A stretch of DNA of 64,000 bases. Origin: CAWACP01 sp963832965 (lineage in GTDB: Bacteria; Acidobacteriota; Terriglobia; Bryobacterales; Bryobacteraceae). The translations under genes and the position numbers were made by a program. Below, piece after piece: positions 1-7,933 of the stretch. The first letter of the stretch is position 1. Each line of letters begins with the position of its first letter. The notes under the pieces are model-generated. The model was given only the letters and a program-made list of their open reading frames with translations, was not told the DNA's origin and ran no database searches. The stretch lies in contig CAWHVW010000007.1 of assembly GCA_963832965.1 (NCBI GenBank), positions 310,001 through 374,000 of the forward strand. The letters are read 5' to 3'.

Positions 1-1
1 G

Positions 2-274
2 CAGGGCGAGAAAATGTGGCGCATGCCCATGGACGCGGAATACAAGGAGCAGTTGAAAACCGATTTCGCGGATCTGGCCAATATCGGCACGCGCTGGGGC
101 GGTTCCATCACGGCGGCCTGGTTCATCCGCGAGTTTGTCGCGGACAAGCCGTGGGTGCATCTGGACATTGCCGGCACGGCTTATCTGGATGACTCGAAAC
201 CGTGGATGGCCAAGGGGCCGACGGGCGTGGCGGTGCGGACCTTTGTGGACCTGGCGAGTAACTGGGTCTCCTGA
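2..274 (+). CDS. pepA: Leucyl aminopeptidase (M17), C-terminal end, cut by window edge
   Basis: Open from the first in-frame codon of the window, so the start lies upstream. The visible ~90 residues match the C-terminus of M17 cytosolic aminopeptidases: WRMPM, then LKTDFADLANIGTRWGGS, then HLDIAGTAY and a closing KGPTGVAVRTFVDLA. In M17 enzymes this part belongs to the catalytic domain that carries the two-metal site and removes N-terminal residues from peptides; most metal ligands lie upstream of the window. It ends 9 bp before the convergent oxidoreductase gene. The family is clear; substrate preference cannot be judged from this fragment. Confidence 0.9.
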   Translation, partial: QGEKMWRMPMDAEYKEQLKTDFADLANIGTRWGGSITAAWFIREFVADKPWVHLDIAGTAYLDDSKPWMAKGPTGVAVRTFVDLASNWVS

Positions 275-283
275 AAACGTGCC

Positions 284-1633
284 CTAACTCTTCACCCGCA
301 TGGCTTGCGGGTCCCACTCCATCACGCGCTGGTCGAAGTAGCTGACGTTGCAGAGCAGCGCGGGTCCGGCCGCGCGGAGGCCGAAGGTGGGGTCTTCCAC
401 CACCGGCTGGCGCGAGCGCACGCTGGAGAAGAAGCGGTCGAAGTGATCGTAACTGTCGCTGTAGCCATGGGGCGCGACGAACTCCTCCTCGCTGGCGGGT
501 TTCATGCCCGCGGCGGACGGGCGCACCACTGGGTATTTCTGGTGATACTGCTTCAGAAATTCCGCCTGGACGGCCAGCGGGAAGGTGCCGATGGTGTAGC
601 CGGGCTCGGTTTCGGGCGGGTGGCTGGCCAGCGTCACGCCGTTGTTGCCGATGGTCAGCATTGCTTCGTCGCCGGTGAAGCGAAATGCGGAATCGTCGCC
701 GGTGCCGCTCACGAAGTTCACCCGCAGGAACAAATTGAAAGCCGGATGGTTTGCGGTTTCCGGGTAGTCGAAGATGCCCATCAGCACATCGGGCACGTCG
801 CGGCCATCCTTCCAGAACCGCAAGCCGCCGCTGGCGAAGATGCGCGACGGTCCCAGAGAGCCGGTCACGAAGTGGATGCCGGAGAACAGGTGCACGAAGA
901 GGTCGCCGGCCACGCCGGTTCCGTAGTCGCGATAATTGCGCCAGCGGAAGAGGCGGATGGGCTCGAAGGGGCGCTTGGGCGCGCGTCCGAGGAAGGCGTC
1001 CCAATCGACCGTCTCCGGCGAGGCATCGGGCGGAATCGAATACTGCCACGCGCCGATGGCGGAGTTGCGGTCCCACCAGGCTTCCACCGTGTTGAGCTTG
1101 CCCAGGGCACCTTGGCGGTACAGGTCGCGCGCTTTCTCGTAGATGATGGAGCTGACGCGCTGGCTGCCCACCTGCATGATGCGGCCCGTACTTTTCTGCG
1201 CCTCCACCACGGGCATGCCGAATTCCACTTTCTGCACCATGGGCTTCTCGCAGTAGACGTCCTTGCCGGCGTTCATGGCGGCGATGCAGATGCGATCATG
1301 CCAATGATCCGGCGTGGCCACGATCACGGCGTCGACGTCCGGGCGCGCGAGGATCTGGGTGTAATCGCGGGTGACGAAGAGGTCGTTGCCCCAGAGCTCC
1401 TTCGCGCGGGTGAGACGGCCCTGGTAGATGTCGGCGACGGCCACCAGCTTCACGCCGGGCACGCGGAGCGCGACCCGGGTATCATCCATCCCCTGGCCGC
1501 CCGCGCCGATCAGCGCAAGCTGGATGTCATCGTTTTTCGATCGGGTTGGCGGCGGGCTGGCCTGAGCAAGGAGGGAACCGGTGAACCCGGCAAGAGCGGC
1601 GGATTCCAGAAAATGGCGGCGCGTAGCAGGCAT
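284..1633 (-). CDS. Gfo/Idh/MocA family oxidoreductase, Tat-exported
   Basis: 449 aa. The N-terminus (TRRHFLESAALAGFTGSLLAQ region) is a twin-arginine signal with an RRxFL core, so the enzyme is probably exported folded with its cofactor. A Rossmann motif LIGAGGQGMDD follows at about residue 41, then the family EKPMV motif near residue 129 that lines the NAD(P)/substrate site. Family members oxidise or reduce sugars and polyols with NAD(P); the substrate cannot be named. Secreted Gfo/Idh/MocA paralogues are very common in Acidobacteria and Planctomycetes. Convergent with pepA; downstream of fmdB on the same strand but 58 bp away. Confidence 0.9.
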   Translation of the reverse strand: MPATRRHFLESAALAGFTGSLLAQASPPPTRSKNDDIQLALIGAGGQGMDDTRVALRVPGVKLVAVADIYQGRLTRAKELWGNDLFVTRDYTQILARPDVDAVIVATPDHWHDRICIAAMNAGKDVYCEKPMVQKVEFGMPVVEAQKSTGRIMQVGSQRVSSIIYEKARDLYRQGALGKLNTVEAWWDRNSAIGAWQYSIPPDASPETVDWDAFLGRAPKRPFEPIRLFRWRNYRDYGTGVAGDLFVHLFSGIHFVTGSLGPSRIFASGGLRFWKDGRDVPDVLMGIFDYPETANHPAFNLFLRVNFVSGTGDDSAFRFTGDEAMLTIGNNGVTLASHPPETEPGYTIGTFPLAVQAEFLKQYHQKYPVVRPSAAGMKPASEEEFVAPHGYSDSYDHFDRFFSSVRSRQPVVEDPTFGLRAAGPALLCNVSYFDQRVMEWDPQAMRVKS

Positions 1634-1691
1634 GCAACAAGTCTACGCCTGCCGGGCTGGGACACAAACGCGGCTGGCGCCGCGTGTCCCT

Positions 1692-1988
1692 TCAGGAGTT
1701 TTTCGTTTCCGTGGTGGTAGTGGTGGTAGCCGGTGTGGACTCTGTTTTAGTCTCGGTCTTTTCGGTTTTTTCGCCGTTCCCGGACGACGCGGGCGAACTG
1801 CTTGATCCGCTCTTGGCGTAATCGGTGGCGTACCAGCCGGTACCCTTCAACTGGAACGCGGGCGCGGAGATCACGCGGTGGACGGGGCCTCCGCACTCCG
1901 GGTGCGTGGTGAGGGGCTGGTCAGCGAAACTCTGCCGCTTTTCAAATACCGTGCCGCACTTCTCGCACTTGTACTCGTAATTGGGCAT
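1692..1988 (-). CDS. FmdB-type zinc ribbon protein
   Basis: 98 aa. The N-terminal ~45 residues form the FmdB/CxxC_CXXC_SSSS putative regulatory domain: MPNYEYKCEKCGTVFEK, then HPECGGPVHRVISAPAF. The first knuckle is CxxC. The second, usually CPxCG, reads HPECG, so a His may replace one Cys ligand. The last ~40 residues are a Ser/Thr/Lys/Glu-rich disordered tail typical of the family. It starts 1 bp after the stop of the upstream S41-like gene, so the two are probably co-transcribed and translationally coupled. The cellular role of the family is not well established. Confidence 0.85.
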   Translation of the reverse strand: MPNYEYKCEKCGTVFEKRQSFADQPLTTHPECGGPVHRVISAPAFQLKGTGWYATDYAKSGSSSSPASSGNGEKTEKTETKTESTPATTTTTTETKNS

Positions 1989-1989
1989 C

Positions 1990-3276
1990 TCAGTTTTGCG
2001 GACTGTCGTCGTCCGGCGAACTGAGCGGCTGGTCAGCTCTGCGATCCTCCGGCTTCTTACTGTCTTTCGCGATCTCCGCCTTTCCCTTCACCACCACCTC
2101 GATCGCCTTGTCCAGCAGCGGGTCGTCGGCGGATGGTTTCGGTTTCGGAGAGATGCCATTGCCGCTGTCATCATCGCTGTCCGAACCGGCATCCGACTCC
2201 AGTTGCGGAACCGACGGGGTGACGCCGTTGTCCTGAATGGACTTTCCGGAAGGCGAATAATACTTGGCCACGGAGAGGATCACGGCCGATCCGTCGTCCA
2301 TGGTGATGGCCTTCTGAACGGACGCGTCGCCGTAGGTGCGCTCGCCCACCACCTCGGCGCGCTTGTCGTCGAGCAGCGCGGAAGCGGCCACTTCAGCGCC
2401 ATCGGCGGTGCCGCGATCCACGATGACCGCCAGAGGCAGATGGGTGAGGTCCGCGGCCGCGGCGGCGTCGAAGTTCTGCCGGGGAACCTTCTGGCCTTCC
2501 GAATAGGCGATCAGGCCCTTGTCGAGGAACAGATTCGCCAGCTCGATGCCATGCTCGGGACCGCCGGTGGAGCAATGCCGCAGGTCGAGAACCAGACGCT
2601 TGGCGCCCTGCTTCTGCAGGCTGTCCAGTTGCTTCGCCACCTGCTGCACCTCGCCGTCGGTCAGGCTGCCCACCTGAATGACTCCGACGTCGTCCTGCGC
2701 CATATGGCCTTTCACCGCGGGATAGTGGATCATCTCGCGGGTCAGGGTGATCTTCTGCGGTTCCGGCTTGCGGAAGCGCAGGACACCGAGTTCCACCGTG
2801 CTGCCGGCGTCGCCTTTGAGCAGGAGCTCACCGAAGGCCAGCGGCATGTCGCGAGTGGCCACCCCGTTGATGCTTTCCAGCACGTCGCCGGTGGCCAGAC
2901 CGGCGCCGTCGGACGGCGAGCCCGGAATGGCATCCACGATGTTGATGTAGCCGAACTTGCGCGCTAGCACCAGCCCCACATCGGCTTTATGCTGATCCTT
3001 GCCCTTCAAATACTCTTTGTACTGGTCGGCATTCAAATAGCTGGCGTAAGGGTCGATGGATTCGAGCAATCCATTGAGGGCGCCCAGCGTGACGTTTTTC
3101 ATGTCCGGCTCTTCCACGTAATCGCTCTTGATCCGGGAAAGAACCTCTGTGTAGACAGCCAGATGGCGATAGGTGTCTTCGGGAGAACTGCTCCGGCTGG
3201 TATTCGCGCCAGCCAGCAGAAGGACAACCAGACACGTCGAAACGCCGACGACAAGGTATTTAAAGAAACGATTCAT
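1990..3276 (-). CDS. S41 (CtpA-like) protease homologue lacking catalytic residues
   Basis: 428 aa. Order: a signal-anchor (~residues 6-24), an N-terminal helical region (~35-95), a PDZ domain (~98-180), and the S41 core (~190-350). The core keeps the fold landmarks (DLRHCSTGG; VIVDRG; LLDDKRAEVVGERTYG; SVQKAI). The CtpA nucleophile position in GSASASE reads GTADGAE, placing Asp292 where Ser should be. The Lys of GKGSVQ reads GDASVQ, placing Asp317 where the general base should be. Both dyad residues are therefore gone, which suggests a periplasmic PDZ scaffold or pseudoprotease. The C-terminus is acidic and disordered. Co-directional with fmdB. Confidence 0.88.
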   Translation of the reverse strand: MNRFFKYLVVGVSTCLVVLLLAGANTSRSSSPEDTYRHLAVYTEVLSRIKSDYVEEPDMKNVTLGALNGLLESIDPYASYLNADQYKEYLKGKDQHKADVGLVLARKFGYINIVDAIPGSPSDGAGLATGDVLESINGVATRDMPLAFGELLLKGDAGSTVELGVLRFRKPEPQKITLTREMIHYPAVKGHMAQDDVGVIQVGSLTDGEVQQVAKQLDSLQKQGAKRLVLDLRHCSTGGPEHGIELANLFLDKGLIAYSEGQKVPRQNFDAAAAADLTHLPLAVIVDRGTADGAEVAASALLDDKRAEVVGERTYGDASVQKAITMDDGSAVILSVAKYYSPSGKSIQDNGVTPSVPQLESDAGSDSDDDSGNGISPKPKPSADDPLLDKAIEVVVKGKAEIAKDSKKPEDRRADQPLSSPDDDSPQN

Positions 3277-3379
3277 ACGACAAACAGGCGCACTCCAGCC
3301 TTCCTATTTAGTATAACGTGGCAGACACCTGTTTCGATTCGCCCATCTTTGATAATCTGTAGTGGCTGGTTCGGGAATT

Positions 3380-4294
3380 ATGTTCGAACGCTACACCGAA
3401 CGCGCCCGCCGGGCGATTTTCTTCGGGCGTGAAGAAGCGGGCAAGCGCGGCTCGCCGTTCATCGATCTGGAGCACCTGCTGCTGGGGTTGCTGCGGGAGG
3501 ACAAGCTGCTGCTGTCCCTTCTGCCGGAAGGCGCCGTGGAAGCCATCAGCGCCGGGATTGACGCGGTAACGCCCGGTTACGGCCCCGCTTCGCCGCATTC
3601 CGTCGATCTCCCACTGAGCGATGGAGCAAAACGGGTTCTGATGTTCGCGGCGGATGAGGCTGACCGGCTGGGCGACCAGAACATCGAAGCAAGCTACCTG
3701 CTGCTGGGCATGCTGGGGCTTGAAACCGGCACGGCGGCCCGGGTGCTTGAACCGTATGGCATCAACTTTGCGAGCTATCGCAAGGACGCCGGCGTCATGC
3801 CATCGGAATGGCGTCCGGCCCGGAACCCGAACAGCCCGTCCCTTGTGGAAACCATTGCCGCCATTGAGGCCCTGCTGGAGCGGACCTCCGATCTTCGCGC
3901 TTTTTCCGCGGCCGCCGGCGAGCAGCGCCTCAAGCGCAAGCCGTGGTCTCGCAAGGAAGCGCTGGGACATCTGATTGACTGGGCCACCGCGCATCACCAA
4001 TGGTTCGCTCGTGCGCTATCCGAGCCGAAACTGATTGCCATTGGGTTCCCGGGCGAAAACTGGGCGACGATGGAATGCTACGCGGACCTGCCGTGGCGGC
4101 AGGTTGTGGACTTATGGGCGTCGCTCAATCGCTTTCTGGTGCACGTGTTACGGCAGATTCCGGAGGACAAGCTGAGCCAGCCGTGCCGGATTGGCATTGC
4201 CGAACCCATTCCCCTGGAACAGCTTATCGGAAACTATCTCGATCACGTCGAAGATGTCCTCGGACAAATCCTTACGCGCGGCCAGGCCGGTTGA
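3380..4294 (+). CDS. Clp N-domain fused to DinB-like domain
   Basis: 304 aa from ATG 3380; a GTG at 3362 would add six residues, but MFERYTERARRAIFFGREEA is the canonical opening of ClpC-type N-domains. Residues ~1-135 are two Clp_N repeats (FIDLEHLLLGLLRE; then LSDGAKRVLMFAADEADRLG and IEASYLLLGMLG). Residues ~150-300 match the DinB/DUF664 four-helix fold, with GHLIDWATAHHQW and a late NYLDHVEDVLGQI supplying likely His ligands. There is no AAA+ ATPase. Clp_N normally binds adaptors or substrates, and DinB-fold proteins are often metal-dependent thiol transferases. The function of the fusion is unknown. Divergent from the S41 homologue. Confidence 0.85.
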   Translation: MFERYTERARRAIFFGREEAGKRGSPFIDLEHLLLGLLREDKLLLSLLPEGAVEAISAGIDAVTPGYGPASPHSVDLPLSDGAKRVLMFAADEADRLGDQNIEASYLLLGMLGLETGTAARVLEPYGINFASYRKDAGVMPSEWRPARNPNSPSLVETIAAIEALLERTSDLRAFSAAAGEQRLKRKPWSRKEALGHLIDWATAHHQWFARALSEPKLIAIGFPGENWATMECYADLPWRQVVDLWASLNRFLVHVLRQIPEDKLSQPCRIGIAEPIPLEQLIGNYLDHVEDVLGQILTRGQAG

Positions 4295-4347
4295 AAACGA
4301 CCTCAAAAATGTAACTAAAGGGGCCAGTTGCTTGTCCCATAGGCGAG

Positions 4348-6054
4348 ATGCTGGATTCTGTTGTTGTTTCCGTCTCACGCGAGTCGGACCAGGCCATTCG
4401 AGCGGAGCTCGACCGCGCTCTTAACAGCCGCACATTCGTGCATTCGCATCGCATCTGCCGATTTCTGCAGTTCGTGGTGGAAGAGTACCTGGCAGGGCGG
4501 CAGCAACGGCTGAAGGAATATCTGATCGGCCTGGAGGTTTTTGGCCGGCCGGAATCCTTCGACCCGCGGGTCGATTCCATTGTGCGCGTGGAAGCACGGC
4601 GGCTGCGGGCGAAACTGGGCGAGTACTATGCGACCGAAGGCGGCGATTCGCCGCTGCACATTCAGTTGCGCAAGGGCAGCTACATTCCCTTGTTCGAGAC
4701 GGCCCCGGTGGCGCAACGAAGCGAAGCCCATGGTACCCGCCGAACCTGGCGGCCCTCCATCGCTATCGCCGCCATCGCCGCCAGCAACGGCGACGGGGCG
4801 CTTGGCGAGGCGATTCAGCGGCGCCTGACGCACCATCTGAGCGCCGAACCGGCTTTGCGGGTGGCGGCGGATGGGAAGGCCGACTATGTTCTGAAGGGCA
4901 GCGTGGAATCGGCCAACGGTCAGCAACGGCTGTTTCTTCAGTTGATGGACGTGGGAGATCAAGCGTGGATCTGGTCGCGCGGCATCGATTGCACGCCACG
5001 GGATCTCGCATTCTGCGAACACGCGGCCCGATCCATGTGGCGCGCCATCGCCGGAACGCACAGCGAGTCCGGGTGCTCGCGGCGCAGCGAGAACGGCGAG
5101 AGTTTCACTTCGTACCTGCAGGGTCTCTACTCGTGGCGGAACCACCATCCGCAGGGTTTCACCAGCAGCATCGCATTCTTCTCGCGGGCCGTGGAAACCG
5201 ACCCCGGCTATGCCGCGGCGTGGGCCGCGCAGGCCGAAGCGCTGGTGGCAAGCTGCCTCTTCGACCGCGGCGCCACGGGGGAAGCTTGCGCCACGGCGCT
5301 CGAAGCCGCCGGGAAAGCCATCGAGTTGAACGATGCGCTTCCCGAATCGCATCGGGCACTGGCGACGGTCCGATCTTTCTTCGAATGGAGATGGGACGAC
5401 GGCGAGAAGGAGTTCGGACGCGCGATCTGTCTGGACCCGGCCAGCCCAGGTTCGCGGCTCTTATATGGGTTGCAACTGGCTTGCCGCGGCCAAATCGGGC
5501 GCGCGCACGCGGAGATCGACGAAGCGGAACGGCTGAGCCCGGCATCCCTCGCGGCGCACTACGCCCAGGGGTGGGTGAATGCGCTGGAGGGCCGGTACGA
5601 AGAAGCGATGAGCCGCTATCGCCTGATTGCGGCGCTGGAGCCAGATTCCCCCTGGTCATATCTGGGACTGGGCCACGCCTGCGCGGCCCGGGAGAGGTGG
5701 CCGGAGGCAATCGCGCATTTCAACACCGTGTCGCATCTGTTGGGCGGCCGGTTTCTGTACAGCGGTTGTCTGGGCTACTGTTACGCGAAGGCTGGCCGGC
5801 GCGAGGAGGCCATGCAACTGCTCCGGCGTCTTCCGGAGTCTTCCGCCCCTTCAGTGAACTTTGCCTCCATCTATGCCGGACTGGGGGACCTTCAACGCGC
5901 TTTTGCCTGTCTGCTGCAGGCGGTTCAGGCGCGCGAGAGCTGTCTACCGTTGTTGTTGCTGGGACCGGAGTTCGATGCCATTCGCGGCGAACCGCAGTAT
6001 CGCGTCCTGCAATCGATGTTGGGGCTGGGCGCCGCGGTCGCATCCGCAGCCTGA
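4348..6054 (+). CDS. TPR protein with N-terminal HTH-like domain
   Basis: 568 aa. The N-terminal ~115 residues form a conserved module known from Acidobacteria and Rhizobiales TPR/cyclase-type proteins: RICRFLQFVVEEYLAG, LIGLEVFGRPESFDPRVDSI, VRVEARRLRAKLGEYY, GSYIPLFE. It probably has a winged-helix-like, DNA-binding character (inference). A middle region (~130-240) resembles a TolB-N-type domain. From ~residue 255 several TPR units follow (AAWAAQAEALVAS; AAHYAQGWVNALEGRYEEAM; PWSYLGLGHACAARERWPEAI). There is no signal peptide, so it is cytoplasmic. Probably a regulator or scaffold. It ends inside the first copy of the 84-bp repeat array. Confidence 0.8.
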   Translation: MLDSVVVSVSRESDQAIRAELDRALNSRTFVHSHRICRFLQFVVEEYLAGRQQRLKEYLIGLEVFGRPESFDPRVDSIVRVEARRLRAKLGEYYATEGGDSPLHIQLRKGSYIPLFETAPVAQRSEAHGTRRTWRPSIAIAAIAASNGDGALGEAIQRRLTHHLSAEPALRVAADGKADYVLKGSVESANGQQRLFLQLMDVGDQAWIWSRGIDCTPRDLAFCEHAARSMWRAIAGTHSESGCSRRSENGESFTSYLQGLYSWRNHHPQGFTSSIAFFSRAVETDPGYAAAWAAQAEALVASCLFDRGATGEACATALEAAGKAIELNDALPESHRALATVRSFFEWRWDDGEKEFGRAICLDPASPGSRLLYGLQLACRGQIGRAHAEIDEAERLSPASLAAHYAQGWVNALEGRYEEAMSRYRLIAALEPDSPWSYLGLGHACAARERWPEAIAHFNTVSHLLGGRFLYSGCLGYCYAKAGRREEAMQLLRRLPESSAPSVNFASIYAGLGDLQRAFACLLQAVQARESCLPLLLLGPEFDAIRGEPQYRVLQSMLGLGAAVASAA

Positions 6055-6290
6055 CGCGCTTAGGCGGGATGCTGGCAAGTCATTCCGGACTCCGCTCCGT
6101 CACCGTCGCGGTTCAGTAACTTCACCGGGCAGGCCTGACGCTCTTACGCGGGATGCTGGAAAGTCAATCCGGACTCCGCTCCGTCACCGTCGCGGTTCAG
6201 TAACTTCACCCGGCAGGCCTGACGCTCTTACGCGGGATGCTGGAAAGTCGTTCCGGACTCCGCTCCGTCACCGTCGCGGTTCAGTAACTT
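6050..6290. repeat. Three tandem copies of an 84-bp repeat
   Basis: Copies begin at 6050, 6134 and 6218 (CCTGACGC...), with an exact 84-bp period and a few mismatches; the third is slightly short. Each contains GATGCTGG, CCGGACTCC and the shared core GCTCCGTCACCGTCGCGGTT followed by CAGTAAC. The first copy supplies the last codon and TGA stop of the preceding TPR gene. The core recurs near 13190 and 39040 on the opposite strand, so the unit belongs to a dispersed family. It lies between two convergent genes. There are no spacers, so it is not CRISPR. Confidence 0.95.
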
Positions 6291-6297
6291 CCCGCTC

Positions 6298-7152
6298 TTA
6301 CGCTCCCGCCCGCTTCAACAGCTTGCGGGCCTCCTCGCGCGGGGGATCGTCGGGCGTCAATTCGCTGCGCAGATACTGCCGCAACAGCGCGCGCGCCTGG
6401 TCGAGATTTCGGTGCGTTTCGATATAGATCCGCGCTTCGCCATACAGCAGACGAGGGTTGCCGGGGGCCGCGGTTGACGCCTGCGCCAGCACGGCGTCGC
6501 TCTCCTGGATACGCCCCTGGTGCGCCAGGAAGCCGGCCAGACCCAGAAGATGGCCCACTTCATGAGGGGCCAGTTGCACTGCCCGGCGCAGCTCCTGCTC
6601 GGATGCGCCAACCTCGTCGCGCCGGCGATCGATCTCGGCCAGATCATAGTGCCCCTGCGCGGGGTCGATCCGCTCGATCCGCGCGGCCAGCGACTCGGCC
6701 TTATCGAACCCGCCCCCGAGAAACCCGGGAGCGCTCACGTAGAAGTCGAAAAGGTCGTCCATTGCCTGGTGGTTCTTCGGATCGGTATTGAGGGCCACCG
6801 CCTGCTCGAAGCAGGTTCGGGCGTGCGAGGCGTTCATCGGCGCCATGAACGGGCTGGCTGTCTCCGCACGCCGCGCCCAGCTCCTTCCCAGCCAGAGCAT
6901 GTAGCGGGAGTTCTTCGGGTCCAGAGTCAGGGCCTTCTGAAAGTAGTCGGTGGCCTTCCTGAACTCACCCTGCATCAGGCTGCACTGACCCATCAGCAGG
7001 TACTCTTCGGCGCTGCGCGGCTGGACCGCCTGGAGCAGACGGAGAGCGCCATCATAGTCTGTATGTTGATATAACTGCTCGGCTTCCTTCAATCCCTGCC
7101 CCGAAACGGCCAGACTGAAAACAAGCGCCAGGAAAAACCCTGCCCGCATCAT
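6298..7152 (-). CDS. Secreted TPR-repeat protein
   Basis: 284 aa. A signal peptide (MMRAGFFLALVFSLAVSGQG) precedes TPR units beginning around residue 22: AEQLYQHTDYDGALRLLQAV, AEEYLLMGQCSLMQGEFRKATDYFQKALTLDP, and further helical pairs to the end. Likely periplasmic, acting in protein-protein interaction; no catalytic domain is visible. Two adjacent ATGs open the gene and either could be used. It stands apart from the pxp genes (57 bp gap upstream) and converges on the repeat array. Confidence 0.8.
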   Translation of the reverse strand: MMRAGFFLALVFSLAVSGQGLKEAEQLYQHTDYDGALRLLQAVQPRSAEEYLLMGQCSLMQGEFRKATDYFQKALTLDPKNSRYMLWLGRSWARRAETASPFMAPMNASHARTCFEQAVALNTDPKNHQAMDDLFDFYVSAPGFLGGGFDKAESLAARIERIDPAQGHYDLAEIDRRRDEVGASEQELRRAVQLAPHEVGHLLGLAGFLAHQGRIQESDAVLAQASTAAPGNPRLLYGEARIYIETHRNLDQARALLRQYLRSELTPDDPPREEARKLLKRAGA

Positions 7153-7210
7153 CTCTGATTCTCAAGATGCTCGAGAACCGCATTCCGGTACGAGAAAACG
7201 CCCGCGTAGA

Positions 7211-7933
7211 TCAGGAGAGCGGTCTCACCGTGAACCCGGCCCCACCCAGAGCCCGCACCACTTCCGCGGCTATTTCCGGCGCGCCGGGCGTATCACCGTG
7301 GATGCAAATCGTCTGCACGGCCCCTTCTTCGGCAATGCGGACGGCCTGACGGGCGGCTTCGCCGGGGTCTCTGATCAAGGCGTCGGCGTGCTTGCGAGAA
7401 CGCAAACTTCCGTCGGGCTCGTAGCGACGGTCCGCAAACGCTTCGGCGGCCACTGCGAATCCAGCCGCGCGGAACGCCTCCAGACCGCGCGATCCGGCCA
7501 GACCGTACAACACCACGTCACGGCCCCAATGAGCCACGCCGGCGGCGACCGCTTTGGCAATCTCGGGCTGCCGCGCCGCCTGATTGTAGAGCGCTCCATG
7601 GACTTTCACGTGCGTGATGGCCGCTCCGCACCGGGCCGCTACTTCAGCCAGCCGCAGAATCTGCTCGAACACCGTATCGGCCAGGATCTCCGGAGGCAGA
7701 TCCCACTCGAGACGACCGAAGTTGACGGGGTCCGGATAGCCCGGATGCGCCCCCACCGCCAGATTCCAGCGCAGCGCCTGCTCGATGGTGGCGCGCATGG
7801 AATGCTCGTCGCCGGCATGCCCGCCGCAGGCGATGTTCACCGAGCTCAGCGACGGCATGAGGGCTTCCTGCGTGCCATCCGCGATCACTTCGGGTATCTC
7901 GCCCACATCGCAATTGAGGTCAATGTACCTCAC
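7211..7933 (-). CDS. pxpA: 5-oxoprolinase subunit A (LamB/YcsF family)
   Basis: 240 aa from GTG 7933, chosen because YIDLNCDVGE is the family N-terminus; a longer frame would read back through pxpC. Family motifs: NIACGGHAGD, GAHPGYPD, HVKVHGALYN, and GDTPGA near the C-terminus. With PxpB and PxpC it hydrolyses 5-oxoproline (pyroglutamate) to glutamate using ATP, clearing a damage product of glutamine and glutathione. Its start overlaps the end of pxpC by 14 bp, showing coupled translation in the order pxpB-pxpC-pxpA. Confidence 0.93.
   Translation of the reverse strand: MRYIDLNCDVGEIPEVIADGTQEALMPSLSSVNIACGGHAGDEHSMRATIEQALRWNLAVGAHPGYPDPVNFGRLEWDLPPEILADTVFEQILRLAEVAARCGAAITHVKVHGALYNQAARQPEIAKAVAAGVAHWGRDVVLYGLAGSRGLEAFRAAGFAVAAEAFADRRYEPDGSLRSRKHADALIRDPGEAARQAVRIAEEGAVQTICIHGDTPGAPEIAAEVVRALGGAGFTVRPLS

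Noticed and set aside
305..1720. Long plus-strand frame (471 aa) opposite the oxidoreductase
   Set aside because: Antisense shadow of the Gfo/Idh/MocA gene; His/Ala/Gly-rich, with no motif or ribosome site. High GC makes such frames common.
6050..6290. CRISPR array
   Set aside because: Units are contiguous 84-bp copies without unique spacers, and no cas genes are nearby.
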